From Isoperla grammatica (lineage: Eukaryota; Arthropoda; Insecta; Plecoptera; Perlodidae), in NCBI GenBank assembly GCA_945910005.1, contig OX246748.1:12370423-12434422 (forward strand): a stretch of 64,000 nucleotides of DNA. Direction: 5' to 3'. The position numbers and the translations under genes were made by a program. This document shows, piece by piece, positions 11,912 to 23,759 of this stretch. The stretch's first letter is position 1, and every line of letters begins with the position of its first letter. The notes below the pieces were generated by a model. It ran no database searches, was not told the DNA's origin, and was given only the letters and a program-made list of their open reading frames with translations.

Positions 11912-13587
11912 ACATTAAAACATGTTTCCTCGGCTTACCGTTAACGCCAGGAATACATTAACATGTTTCATGTATAGAGTAAGAATGTCCAATAGAGAAA
12001 CTCTAATCATGATTTGTCTAACCCTTTAACAAGAGACGCTACGCGTCGTCAAAGACGTGCTCAAATACACTCTGTTTTGTAGAATTATATTCTTTACGGC
12101 TATATTGTTTATTTAGGCGATCTTGAACTTACTTTTCAAAGTAGATCTAAACATTGTCTACTTTGAAAAAAATCATCGTCTCGCTATGTTTGTTGTGAAC
12201 GACGTCAGGCGTCGCCGAAATTGTATGGATTTTCTTGTCAAGTTCCACTTTCGGTACCGATTGTGGATGAACGGTGGTACCTAGTTAGTCGTTGCGTCGA
12301 ACTTAAGGTCAGTAAGAATCCTTGGTGACGTAGTATGAGCGTCGGTAGCGTCGGTTTGCACAGGTCGTGGTGAGGCGACGCCAACTTCAGGTAACCAAAA
12401 CAGTAGATTTTTTGAGGTTTTTATTTTATTACGGGAAAACGGTTTGAGATAGAATTTTTTGGTTGTCGATTCCTTCTTACTCATCTTTTTCTTGATATTA
12501 TTCGTATTTTTAAAAAAATAAAAAAAAAAAAAAATTTCAAAATTCTCCGATTGTGCTGTTCTGAGACAAAATTTGAAATTTTGGGCACCTGTATCTCTGT
12601 AAGTATGACCCTTAGCATATTTTCGTTTTTAGAATGTCTAGATAATTAACTAAAAAAAAATAAAAAAAATACAAAAACAAATTTTGGCCATACGTTATTT
12701 TGCTACGAGCACTTAAAAAAAAAATTTCCTCCATGTAAACCCTTCTCAGTTTTTCTTGTCTGTATATGGAAGAAAAAAAGACTGCCGGTTGCGGGTATCG
12801 AACCCCGGACCGCGAAAACACTAGTCGGCGTCGCTACTGCTTACGCCACGCCACAGGATGGAAGTTGCATCGCTTACACTAGTACATAACACACCGCTCT
12901 CAATGAATGCATGTTTGTATCTCAATTCATTCTTATTGTAATTGGTACACCTAAGATAGATGGATTTACGAACCGAGGGTCTCATTAGATTAAAAAATCA
13001 TCCAAGAATACGATCTGAAGATAAAAACTCCGAAAATTGTGAAAAAAACGGCTTCAAAAGTTTTTTTGAATTTTCGGAGTTTTTATCATCAGATCGTATT
13101 GATTGATTGGTTGATCGCGAAAGAGTTAATCGTTTGTGGAAACAATGAGCCGTTTGACAGTTAAAAAATAAACCGTGTCCATGCACGTTGATGCATTGAT
13201 ATAAATGCGTGAAAATGGTGGAACAAAAAAGTGTGGATGTAACGGGTCTCGAACCCCAGACCTTGAAAGTGCTAAGCGGAGACATATCCCATACGCCATT
13301 GCACACGATGATACTTCCAGCGCTCCACAACAGCGTTCCAGCTTATTACAAGACACACTGCTCTCGATGTTGTGCGTTGTTCGGGGTATTCAGTTAGCTT
13401 ATATCATAACCTCCTATAGCCGTCTGAACTCCGGATACACATCCACAGAAAACGCTGTTTTGGCACTTTCAAAACTTGACGTTGGGAACATCACTATTAC
13501 CTCCTATAGCCGTCTGAACTCCTGATACACATCCACAGAAAACGTAGTTTTGGGACCCACGTTGGGAACATCACACTGAACAGCCAA
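11912..13587. repeat. 1.66-kb tandem unit, copy 3
   Basis: Landmarks are as in the other units: 'accctttaac' at 12021, tRNA-like heads at about 12780-12858 and 13235-13310 (minus strand). The short frame is closed by an in-frame TAG near 12079. A small insertion near 13327 (around 'caacagcgttccagctta') is specific to this copy. Confidence 0.85.
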
Positions 13588-15345
13588 CATTAAAACATGT
13601 TTTCTCGGCTTACCGTTAATGCAAGGAAAACATTAACATGTTTCATGTATAGAGTAAGAATGTCCAATAGAGAAACTCTAATCATTATTGGTCTAACCCT
13701 TTAACAAGAGACGCTACGCGTCGTCAAAGACGTGCTCAAATACACTCTGTTTTTTAGAATTATATTCTTTACGGCTATATTGTTTATTTGGGCGATCTTG
13801 AACTTACTTTTTAAAGTAGATCTAAACATTGTCTACTTTGAAAAAAATCATCGTCTTGCTATGTTTGTTGTGAACGACGTCAGGCGTCGCCGAAATTTTA
13901 TGGATTTTCTTGTCAAGTTCCACTTTCGGTACCGATTGTGGATGAACGGTGGTACCTAGTTAGTCGTTGCGTCGAACTTAAGGTCAGTAAGAATCCTTGG
14001 TGACGTAGTATGAGCGTCGGTAGCGTCGGTTTGCACAGGTCGTGGTGAGGCGACGCCAACTTCAGGTAACCAAAATAGTAGATTTTTTGAGGTTTTTATT
14101 TTTTACGGGAAAACGGTTTGAGATAGAATTTTTTGGTTGTCGATTCCTTCTTATTCATCTTTTTTTTGGTTTTATTCGTATTTTAAAAAAAATAAAAAAA
14201 AATAAAAATTTCAAAATTCTCCGATTGTGCTGTTCTGAGACAAAATTTGAAATTTTGGGCGCCTGTATCTCTGTAAGTATGAGCCTTAGCATATTTTCGT
14301 TTTCAGAATGTCTAGATAATTAACTGAAAAAAAATAAAAAAAATACAAAAACAAATTAGGGCCACACGTTTTTTTGCTACGAGCACTTTAAAAAAAAATT
14401 TCCTCCATGTAAACCCTTCTCAGTTTTTCTTGTCTGAATATGGAAGAAAAAAAGACTGCCGGTTGCGGGTATCGAACCCCGGACCGCGAAAACACTAGTC
14501 GGCGTCGCTACTGCTTACGCCACGCCACAGGATGGAAGTTGGATCGCTTACACTAGTACATAACACACCGCTCTCAATGAATGCATGTTTGTATCTCAAT
14601 TCATTCTTATTGTAATTGGTACACCTAAGATAGATGGATTTACGAACCGAGGTTCTCATTAGATTAAAAAAATATCCAAGAATACGATCTGAAGATAAAA
14701 ACTCCGAAAATTGTGAAAAAAACGGCTTCAAAGTTTTTTTAAACTTTCGGAGTTTTTATCATCAGATCGTATTGATTGATTGGTTGATCGCGAAAGAGTT
14801 AATCGTTTGGGGAAACAATGAGCCGTTTGACAGTTAAAAAAATAAACCGTGTCCATGCACGTTGATGCATTGATATAAATGCGTGAAAATGGTGGAACAA
14901 AAAAGAGTGGATGTAACGGGTCTCGAACCCCAGACCTTTAAAACACTAGTCCACGACGCTACTCAGTTCGCCATGCCAAACGATGGAAATTGGACCGCTT
15001 AGACTGGTATAGATAACACACGGGTCTCAACGTATGCATGTTACCAAATATATATGGATTTATGATCAGAGGGTCTAATTGGATTTAAAAAATATCCAAG
15101 AATACGATCTGATGATAAAAACTCCCGCAAATTGGGATATAAATGATATAATTGTGTGAATGTGGTGGGGAAAAAAAAAATGGGGGGCAATGGGCTTCGA
15201 ACTCCAGACCTCAAGTATTCGGAGTTACGGCGTTACTCGTACCCTATGCCAGACGATGGATGCAGCGATGCTTACAGTGGTATAGATAACACACTGCTTT
15301 CAATCTATGGCTTAGCTAGTTGTATTCAGATAGCTCGTCATTTAA
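13588..15345. repeat. 1.66-kb tandem unit, copy 4, with divergent end
   Basis: Landmarks: 'accctttaac' at 13696, the intact 75-codon frame at 13732-13959, and minus-strand tRNA-like heads at about 14455-14533 and 14908-14985. After about 14938 the sequence departs from the other copies: it switches to a different tRNA-like tail, then at 15134-15345 to a segment matching the left flank of the array. Confidence 0.8.
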
Positions 15346-15430
15346 CATTAAAACATGTTTCCTCGGCTAACCGTTAATGCAAGGCAAACATTAACATGTT
15401 TCATGTATAGACTAGGAATTTCCAGTGGAA
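15346..15430. repeat. Truncated fifth copy of the 1.66-kb unit
   Basis: Only the first part of the unit is present ('acattaaaacatgtttcctc' through 'aacatgtttcatgtatag'). It ends where unique sequence begins. Confidence 0.8.
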
Positions 15431-15720
15431 AAACTGTAGTCTTTTTCGCCCGTCGGGCGGAATGCTTAATGTCCGCCTTGGAGTGCGGAATGCTTACTGT
15501 CCGCCATGGCTACAGTAAGCCATGTCCGCCATGGCGGACGTAGGTAGTTGCTCCGACATTCCGGACGTAGCGGAAGGTTGCATAACGCAGGGATACTAAC
15601 ATGCTTACCTTCAGTAAGATGCGCAACTCAACGTTAATTTTCGGTTGTAGCGTTGTGTGCTGCTGCCTGGCGGTTGCAACTCGAACTACGGCGCTAGGCC
15701 GGTAACGTGGGGATCTTTTG
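15430..15720. repeat. GC-rich stretch with repeated GTCCGCC motifs
   Basis: TGTCCGCC-type motifs recur within about 80 bp near 15468-15540, together with short palindromes centred on CCATGG and the pair CGTCGGGCGG / CCGCC. It looks like the core of a small foldback element. No open frame resembles a known protein. Confidence 0.4.
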
Positions 15721-17057
15721 TTTTTGCGATTTATAAAATTATTATTTTTCTTTTCTTTTTAGCTCAAGTGTTACATTTACATGTAAGTGTTTTTTAAGTG
15801 CTTCACTTTTATTGCACTTAAAACTTGTTCCTTCTGTTTCACAGAGCAAGGACCTTATTACTAGTTGCATTCAAGATAAAATGAACTGCAAGGGCATTGA
15901 TGGCAAGGCACTAGGCCCTGCTAGGCAACACTTCAATTACAATTAGGCCTGCAACTATATAATTAATATCAGAAAGGAAGGAAGGGAAATGAACAGCATT
16001 TCAATGTAAACATTGGCCCTAGTCTAGGCGTAGGGCTGCATATGGATGTGATTAATAATGTTACAAAGTCCAGATAATGTAGGCATAAGGCCTCAGCCCA
16101 TCTAGGCCCTACCTAGGCATAATGTGTACATTGAAACCAACATTGAATCATGAGATATTAAGGGTATAAAACATGCTTCATGAAATAGGCATAGGGTGAA
16201 TATAAGATTTTTGTTTAATGACGTTTAAAGTAAGAACGAAAATTCAAATAACAACGCACCATGTAGGCTCTAGGCAGGTTTCAAGGTTATGTCTGTTTAT
16301 GTTATTTCTTACCAAAATAATTATCACATCATCACCACTTCACTTTAGTAATAGTAGTATCTTTAATTAGCATTTTTGCTATTTTACATACATAACATTA
16401 CATTCATACTTTACAGTATAGTTTCAAATATAAGTTGAAAGGATTCATAAAATTCTATGCAACTGTCTCGCAATTTACACATTATCAATGGTCAATAGGA
16501 CATACATAAAATATAGTACAAAACAATCCACGACATAGTCAATAAAAAATTACACATAGACGGATAGTAATAGCACAATTTTCTTTTACATACTTTACAA
16601 AAACAGCAGTAAATGGGACATAAATAAAATGAGTACATTATTCCAATTAAATGGTCATAGCAAAAATTACACATTGAATCACATACTTTGCCCTTTGGTG
16701 TGTTATATATTTTACAAAAACAATGGTCACTATATAAAGTATATCCTATCTTAATTTATACTTTATTTAAATCTATCCTATCACTCAGTCCAAAACATCC
16801 CAGTAAGTAATACTTTCAGTTTTATTTGGTACTAGTTTATGTGATTTAATACATTTACAACATTCTAATATATTATGCCACCTTCGGGACACGACCTAGT
16901 GGACTTGAAGGAGGTGTTAGTCTTGAAATATGGCAATAGAGATTAAAGAGTTTTAAAAGTTACCCCAGTAAGTAATGTATTACCACATATTTATTTATGT
17001 TATACAGATATTTAGTTATCCCAGAAAGAACTCTTTTCATAAGATTTTGCTATTAAG
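15720..17057. other. Non-genic, AT-rich, with repeated TAGGC motifs
   Basis: No gene was recognised. Short motifs of the type CTAGGC, GGCCCTA and CATAGG cluster in 15920-16280, suggesting an old simple-repeat or SINE-related patch. From 16300 to 17050 nothing stands out beyond short chance open frames. Confidence 0.4.
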
Positions 17058-17428
17058 AGGAAGGACTACTAGCCAATATTAAAACCCGCGAAATTAACGT
17101 ATTTTCGTCATATCGCAATAACGCCACACAATATCGAAACAGTGACACCTACGCATATTTTGGATTCGTGAGAGCTCAATACCAAATGAAAAAGATTTTG
17201 TAGAGTGTAGTAATTATAGTTGTAATTTCTAATTATCTTGTAAATTAGTTACATTAGAAATAATAATTATAATTACTGCAAACTAATAAATCTTTTTCAT
17301 ACGGTATTGAGCTCTCACGAATCCAAATTATGCGTAGGTGTCACTGTTTCGATATTGTGTGACGTTATTGAGATATGACGAAAATACATTAATTTCGCGG
17401 GTTTTAATATTGGCTAGTAGTCCTTCCT
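17058..17428. mobile_element. Long foldback (inverted-repeat) element
   Basis: Two arms of about 150 bp are near-perfect reverse complements: the left arm starts AGGAAGGACTACTAGCC (17058) and the right arm ends GGCTAGTAGTCCTTCCT (17428). Matching internal motifs include CCCGCGAAATTAA and GAGAGCTCAATACC with their complements. The AT-rich centre (about 17200-17290) also pairs. There is no coding capacity. Transcribed RNA would fold into a long hairpin. Confidence 0.9.
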
Positions 17429-18711
17429 GTTAACTTGCCAGTTTTTATAAGTTTATTGCACTCTATTCTAAAACGTTTAAGATTGTTCTCATTGCGCATA
17501 CTTATATCACCATAACAACTAACAAATTGATGTACGATAGGCGTAATGAGCTGACCACTGACCAGTGTTACACGGACAATCCTTCAAATTAAATTTATAA
17601 GCCAATTACGTGAAAGTGTGAATTATCGGTTAATAGACATCTAGTGGCATAGCAGTGTACTTCTATACCGTCTAATGTGGCGCGCTGGGTGGATGAGACT
17701 CAAAAGGCATTCCACGTCCTCTCCTTTTCTTTTTCCTCTTCTCTTGGGTGTCTAGTTCGTCGCTAAACAACAAATAATAAATGAACCAATGTAAAATCAC
17801 AATACCTCATCTTCACTTGTTACTTAAATAACTCATTAGTAAACACACGATGATAGCAAAGATTACAAATTGCACAATATACTATGGACTGTCTCCATTG
17901 AAACGGACAAAAATTTGCGGTGAATATCGACATCATGCAAAATATATATTCTATTGTAAAAAATTTTTTTAGCAAAAACAAATTTTAAAATATCAGTTTC
18001 TTTAATTAAATATTTATTCAAGTCAGAAATGTTTTTGAAAGATGTTGGCAAATGAAATACGTTTATATATTTCTACTTTTTCAATTTCACACTAACATTT
18101 CCAGGACTTGACAAAAATTTAAACCTACATCTAAAAAATGGTAACACTTATTTTTCAAAGGTTTTATTTTGAGCACACCAACTAATATTTTGACCAGCCT
18201 GCGTCATCTCACCTGTCCGTGGAAAGCGTTGATTGTGAACTACAGCGTGTGTGGGTCGACGCAATCCATGCTAGAGAATCTTGTACAGCAGCTGTGAAGT
18301 GAAGGGACTCGGACCGCAAACAGCTTCGATCGGTGAGCGCTGCGTTATCTCACCCATCAAATCAATCATGATGACCTGTCAAAACAAATTTCATCTTCAG
18401 TAAACAACTTTTTGAGAATTATATGAATAATTTTATACTCGTAAAATAGATCGAAACTATACAAATGAATGGCTTTAATGTGTTTGTCTATGACGAAAAC
18501 AACGACTTTTGAGTGTAAATATTAGAAAAGAAACTTTTGTTCTTACAAAGAAATTCAAGGGTCTTGACTGCTTCAATTATCTCACATTTCAATCATATAG
18601 GGAATGTTTGACGTAACAAACGAAAGATTAAGGGGTGAGTAAAAAAATTAAAAAACGAGCTTATATTTTCGACCTAGAAAGATCGGTGTCTCCAACTAGA
18701 CGTACGCTTAC
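17429..18711. other. Non-genic stretch
   Basis: AT-rich sequence with short chance open frames only. A moderately GC-rich patch at 18190-18370 has no recognisable protein on either strand. Confidence 0.4.
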
Positions 18712-18859
18712 GTGTTGTCAGTTCTGATCCTTGGAGTACGTGACTGTCCAACTCCCTCAGGATCTCCTGCTGGTGCTCGGGCGAGATGGATTCCAGCGCC
18801 TTCTGGATCACGCGGCAGCCGTACATCTGCAGCGCTGGGGGCAGGACGTGGCCTCGGAC
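18712..18859 (-). pseudogene. Degraded exon of a Pumilio RNA-binding protein
   Basis: Read on the minus strand from an acceptor-like 'acccccgcag' at 18860, the frame gives [19 protein letters not shown] followed by [20 protein letters not shown] and HVL, which is recognisable as part of the Pumilio-homology (PUF) repeat domain. In the family HVL is followed by a KCVKDQNGNHVVQ-type stretch. Here, after CTC, a few bases are missing and a shifted 'AAGGATCAGAAC' follows, so the expected residues are out of frame. A donor-like AACAC|gtaagc ends the segment. Because the intron border is kept, it looks like a duplicated or decayed genomic exon, not a processed copy. I saw no other PUF exons in the window. 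Confidence 0.75.
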
Positions 18860-18995
18860 CTGCGGGGGTCACACAAAACATTCTATGTTTGCAAATGGTA
18901 ATAATTATCATAATAATAATTACATATCTAATAAGTAATAATACATTTTTTCTAATAACACACACCAGGACTCATTAACCGGAAGATGATATTAT

Positions 18996-19147
18996 AAGTA
19001 AAAAAGTTGTTCGGACAAACACGCGTGTTTCAAGACGTACCTCAGTTGCCTCGCGTCTGAGGATGGCGACGGATGTTGCCGAAATATAACGCGGTGAGTA
19101 GTGCGTGAATGTTTTTAACCGTGTTTGTCCGCACAATTTTTTTACTT
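18996..19147. mobile_element. Short TIR element (about 152 bp)
   Basis: Inverted ends of about 28 bp: AAGTAAAAAAGTTG and CGGACAAACACG at the left, and their imperfect complement (CGTGTTTGTCCG, then TTTTTTTACTT) at the right. The interior is CpG-rich and partly self-complementary. It lies about 135 bp from the pumilio fragment and has no coding capacity. Confidence 0.7.
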
Positions 19148-19268
19148 GAAATAACATTTTTTCTAATCATTTTAGTTGGGTGAAGGGTGAGGGGTCATTA
19201 CTTTCATTGTTGTGATTTTTTAAAGTTAAAAAGCTTAGGTAAAAATTAAAAATACATGCACAGTGCTA

Positions 19269-19345
19269 TATACATACATACATACATACATACATACATA
19301 CATACATACATACATACATACATACATACATACATACATAAATAC
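19269..19345. repeat. (ACAT)n microsatellite
   Basis: About 18 uninterrupted copies of the tetranucleotide, with slight decay at the right edge. Confidence 0.95.
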
Positions 19346-20370
19346 ATGCATGCTGCTGCAATTTAGCGGTGGGAAATGAGGTCTTAGAGACACAGCGTCT
19401 ATAGTCGAGTATCGCCTGTTAGCATGTTTTTTCAGAGAAACATACTAAAGTGGAATTCCAGTTTATTTGCCTACTTCGACTAAAGTCGCCTTACGCAGCA
19501 AAGGGCTGTGTTAATTAGTTGTCAGCTTCGTCGATTGAGAGAATGGAAATAAAACCGTCAGTTATAATTTGATACAGTCTTATACAGATACTCATCAAAC
19601 AACAACTTTGGTAACACTTTCGTCATCAATCAATGACGTGTTCACGGTCTCGGCCAAGCCGAGCAGGCATTTGAATTAGCCACGGCCGCTGGTTGGCTGC
19701 CGCTCACCCACCCGTGACGGAAGCAATAGCAAAGTTATTGTACAACAACTATTATCTTACCTGGAAATGACAACAGCGGCGACACATCCACCTTCTGCCA
19801 TGCACTGAGCGCGACTGACTGACTTGAGTCATCTCGCGCGAGTGACGTAGGGGGGCTCTAGGGGGAGGGGGGGGGGGGGGGGGTATTGATAACAGCAGGG
19901 TACAACGAGTACAGAACTGTAGAGTTGGTAAATAACACTATAAAAATCATAAAAGAAACGTTACGGAAACAATAATAATTACAAAAGAGCAGAAATTAGA
20001 GATTATAGAAGGATAGGAAAAAATTAAAAGGAAAGCTAGTTTGAAAGTAAATAATTTTACATTGGCAAAGACAAGAAAGGGAACAAAGTGAACAAATACA
20101 ATACAATAAAACGTGAGATTTAATAATAAAGTCTTAGAAGGGTAAAGAGGATCACCAAGTGAGCCCTCATAAGGACAAAATATTCTCTTTAGTGTGATTT
20201 ATCCTTGCTGCTTGCAGCAGATTTCTAAAATATCCACTAACAAAAACACTTTAATATTGAAATTTAAACGTTGACATGTGTTGCCATCAATATTATTACT
20301 TTAATCAAACTTTATAGAGTCTACGTTAAGTTTTTCTTGGAATGCAAGCTAGAGATAAAACAAGTATTAT
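19346..20370. other. Non-genic stretch with a poly-G run
   Basis: No gene was recognised. A GC-richer patch at 19620-19860 precedes a G run at 19864-19883. The remainder is AT-rich and unremarkable. Confidence 0.4.
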
Positions 20371-20519
20371 TACTGTTTTTTGGGCGTAGTGGCCACGTCA
20401 CGGTCGGGTAAACCGTGATTCCTGTGGCCGAGGATTGTACACTAGCGTGACCATGGATGCTCATATTGGTCAGATTTCTTCTATTTTATTTTACTTTTTG
20501 TAGTAATACCAGTTATAGG

Positions 20520-20745
20520 TTACACAGCATCTGTACCTGATGTTCCCCTCTTCAGGTGACTAACTAGGTATGCCAGGGTGTTCGGATAGCCGGGAAGGAT
20601 TGTCCTGGAACTCAATCCCAGCATTCGCCTTTACGACTGAAGAAAACCTCGGAAAATTCTTCAATCTGGATGCCGGTGGCCGTAATCGAACCGGCGTCCT
20701 CACGAATTAGAGTCTCGCGTCTTACCGATGAGCTACCTCTGATTA
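20520..20745 (-). repeat. tRNA-derived SINE (family 1), second copy
   Basis: The minus-strand head reads like a tRNA: A box TAGCTCATCGG, an anticodon-type arm around GAGACTCTAA, and B box CCGGTTCGATTACGG. The body carries the complement of 'gaagaaaacctcggaaaa', shared with the copy at 7855-8005. Terminal arm pairing is poor, so this is called a SINE, not a tRNA gene. Confidence 0.7.
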
Positions 20746-21203
20746 TTATTCATTTGGGTAAAATATAATATTTATTGTGTTCTATTTTAAGAAATTACCT
20801 ACCTGAGAAAGTGCCTACCTAGTCAAATCGCAAAGGCTATTCTGTCCAGCCTGTATTCAATGTAGAGCCGTATTCTCATCGTACCTACCTAAAATATTTT
20901 TGTGGAGTTATTTGCAGACTTCCCCACAACCCAGAATTCAATTTTTAATTTTCCACTAATTATTTCCACTGTGTGATTTTTTCCAAGATGTATTGTAACT
21001 AACGCTAATGTGTGTAATGTCAATAAAATCATTTTTAAACAAATATTTGAAGACAATATAGGATCTTTTAAATACCTACCAATGTTGTCACTGCTGTAGT
21101 TAATTCTTGTCGCTCTGTAGTCCCGCGTAGTACGACAGGTTGTTGCAGAGGGGTTTGTCTGAGTCCCAGGCCAGGCGTTGCGAAGTCACCCCAATATTAC
21201 AAC

Positions 21204-22140
21204 CAGGGCCGGCTTTAGGCGTAAGCGACGTACGCGACCGCGTACGGCGGCACAATTGCATAGGCGGCACTTCGGAGAAGTGCTGCCTCTTTAAAAAATA
21301 ATTTAAGACAAGGATTGAATAGAACATTTTAAAGTTACAAGGGAATAACATATTTTACATGACGGGTTTTAGAAAAGAGCGTGCCAATAACTTATTACAA
21401 GTTGTATTGTACAACATCCCTTATATACACTCTGGAGGCTTGGAGACTTTGGTTTGGTCCAATGAAGCTATTAACGAAGTACGTAACGTTTTTCAAATAC
21501 GACGGCTTTGCCTATAAGTAACACTCATTCTTCATTCATCGTTCGCTTTATTGAAGGGTTGATATGTTCCATGAGGTGCAGGTGCTTTTAAACAAAACTT
21601 AACTGGCGAAATATTCCGAAACTAACAGGCGGCAAACTTGTACCTACATAGGCGACATACACGTGTTTCCAAGACCCGCAACCTGTGCTAGTCAGTCATC
21701 ACTATTGCATTCTGATAGTCTCTGTTGTTTCTTTGCTCGAGTAGGATGTGTTTTTCTTTAATTTAAGAAGTGCATACATGGATAGAAAATGTAAAAAAAC
21801 CTTCGGGATGGGAGACAGCAAAACAAAGAAGGCTCGGGCAGAAGAAGCTTTTATTTTAAAGAGTACAATTTTAAGATTTTTGATCGTTGGTGGGAGGGGA
21901 GGGGGCGCCGACATACATGAGTCTCACGTTGACGCCGACGCGGAGCACGATCTCGAGGGCGAGGATGACGGGACGGAGATGGCAGACATTCGGGATGGCA
22001 CTCGTCATATAGGTGAGGGATGTACTCAGGGAGGGCGGGCCAAGATGGTGCCTTTTGCATTGCTACGTCTTTTAGAAAGCAGGGCACGCCTCAGTAACTT
22101 TCATAACATTTATCGGAAAATCACTTTTTTCTTGTAAAGT
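21204..22140 (+). mobile_element. 5' fragment of a hAT transposon
   Basis: It starts with CAGGGCCGGCTTTAGGC, the end type of animal hAT elements, followed by a CpG-rich subterminal tract. About 570 bp inside, an open frame from 21778 begins MDRKCKKTFGM, then a Lys-rich stretch (KTKKARAEE), then ILKSTILRFL. This layout recalls the N-terminus of hAT / ZMYM1-like transposases. The frame ends at 22137 without any catalytic region, and I saw no matching right terminus. It is therefore a 5' remnant, not an active copy. Confidence 0.5.
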
Positions 22141-22640
22141 TGTACAAGCTACATAAGGTAATTTTAGTCAGTATATGTTTTAGAGGTTTTGTAGGCATAT
22201 ACAAATTCAAATTATGTAACGTGTATCAATCCAAACTATAGCCTGGCATAATTATGTCTTAAATATTATTATTACGTAAATATTTGTTACTTTTTTTCAA
22301 GTGTATTACACAGAATTCAATAACTTCTTCTAAAGGAGCATAATACTACTTGTGCTTGCCAAGTTAAATATTAAAATAACACATCCAGTACTTAGATAGA
22401 AAATCAGACCAACCCCTTTCAAGTAGTTCATTAAATAACTCGCTGGTGACACATAAATAGTTGTACATGCATAGTTGTTAATTGTTTGAGTTGGGTGCCT
22501 TATACTCTTAAGTTTACGTTGATAATTACTCATTTCACATTAGTTAATTTAAATAAAAATAATTGTTTTTAATAAAATAAAACATATTAACATCAGCTGG
22601 AACTACTCATTTATTTTACCTGCTTCCTTCGCACCAAATT
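22141..22640. other. Non-genic, AT-rich
   Basis: No gene, repeat or RNA was recognised. Confidence 0.4.
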
Positions 22641-22644
22641 TTTC

Positions 22645-22735
22645 ATACATAAATGTGTAACGCGCGAGACTCTGGTTCAGGAGATCGCTGGTTCAATACC
22701 CACCACTGGGAATCATAATTAAGTTTTGCCAATGT
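22645..22735 (+). repeat. Partial tRNA-derived SINE
   Basis: The sequence 'gcgcgagactctggttcagg' followed by a B-box-like 'ctggttcaataccc' parallels the 3' half of the tRNA-like head at 20680-20745 but on the opposite strand. The A-box half is missing or too diverged to see. Confidence 0.45.
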
Positions 22736-23177
22736 TTTCTACCATCGTTAGGGTGGATGCTAAGGGATGAGTCCGCTCAAACTTCCCGTGTCCATTATAT
22801 CTAGTTATTCCTCACAATTAGGACATGAATTATCCCCGAGCAGGTTTCCTTAGCAAAATAATACAAAAGCCTTTTAAAGTTTCTTGTTATCTCATCTTTA
22901 AAATAGGTGATTATGAACATGCTATTGTCAGAGGAAATATATCATATTATAATAGGCGGCATTTTCACTTCCCGCGTACACGAGATTTTACCCTTAAGCC
23001 GGGCCTGATTACAACGCAGGGGAAAAGCCAATCTTTTGGACTGGTCTTGTTGTTTGTGTCCCAACTGAGAGTGTATCCATTCAGAACTGCTCTGTGCTCA
23101 TAATATGCAGAACTAACACGTTCTTAGTGTGATTCTTAGTGTCATGTGAAAATAGAGGCGTGTTTAGTAAAATGTTT

Positions 23178-23196
23178 GGGGGGGGGGGGGGGGGTT
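23178..23196. repeat. Poly-G run
   Basis: Uninterrupted G homopolymer of about 18 bases. Similar runs occur near 23731-23755, 48329, 48351 and 56740. They are possible assembly weak spots. Confidence 0.9.
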
Positions 23197-23439
23197 GAGT
23201 CGAGTGGGGCTGTGTCATATATTTATATAATGAATTGATACAAAATTTATTACATACTGTTTTTAAATTTGTAATAACTAAATAAATTAATCTGTATTTG
23301 CAGTCTATTTATACTCCAAGAACTATTGATTTTCAGTGGAGGACATTTATAAAATGTATTATGTGCGTCATGGCTGTGACATCTTCTAAGTAACAATTCA
23401 AAAGTACACCAGTATCATATGGATAGATTTAAGTCAGAA

Positions 23440-23505
23440 CCGGGAATGGAACCCTGGACCTTCTGAATTTGGAAGCAGGAATAGGCCAACAAGTCACACA
23501 CTAGA
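23440..23505 (-). repeat. tRNA-like SINE head (family 2)
   Basis: The minus strand reads 'cttgttggcctattcctgc', then a TTCCAAATTCAGAAGG segment and a B-box-like CAGGGTTCCATTCCCGG. It resembles the plus-strand copy at 498-571, including the TTCCAA loop and the following AGAAGG. Confidence 0.5.
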
Positions 23506-23759
23506 CAAACCACAGCCACAGAAACAAAACATTGTCTGTTTAAAAAAAATGAACATACGGAAATACATTTTTTTGCTGTTTTACTATTAAGATATTGTGG
23601 TACAGATTCTTGCTGCAAGTTTGGGCTATATCATTCAAGGGCAAAAGACTCAGGACAATATCTCCATTACACAACACTTAAGTCAATTCTGAATTAATAA
23701 TTCTGTATAAAACAAGGGTAGCAATACAAGGGGGGGTGGGGGGGGGGGGGGGGGGTGTA

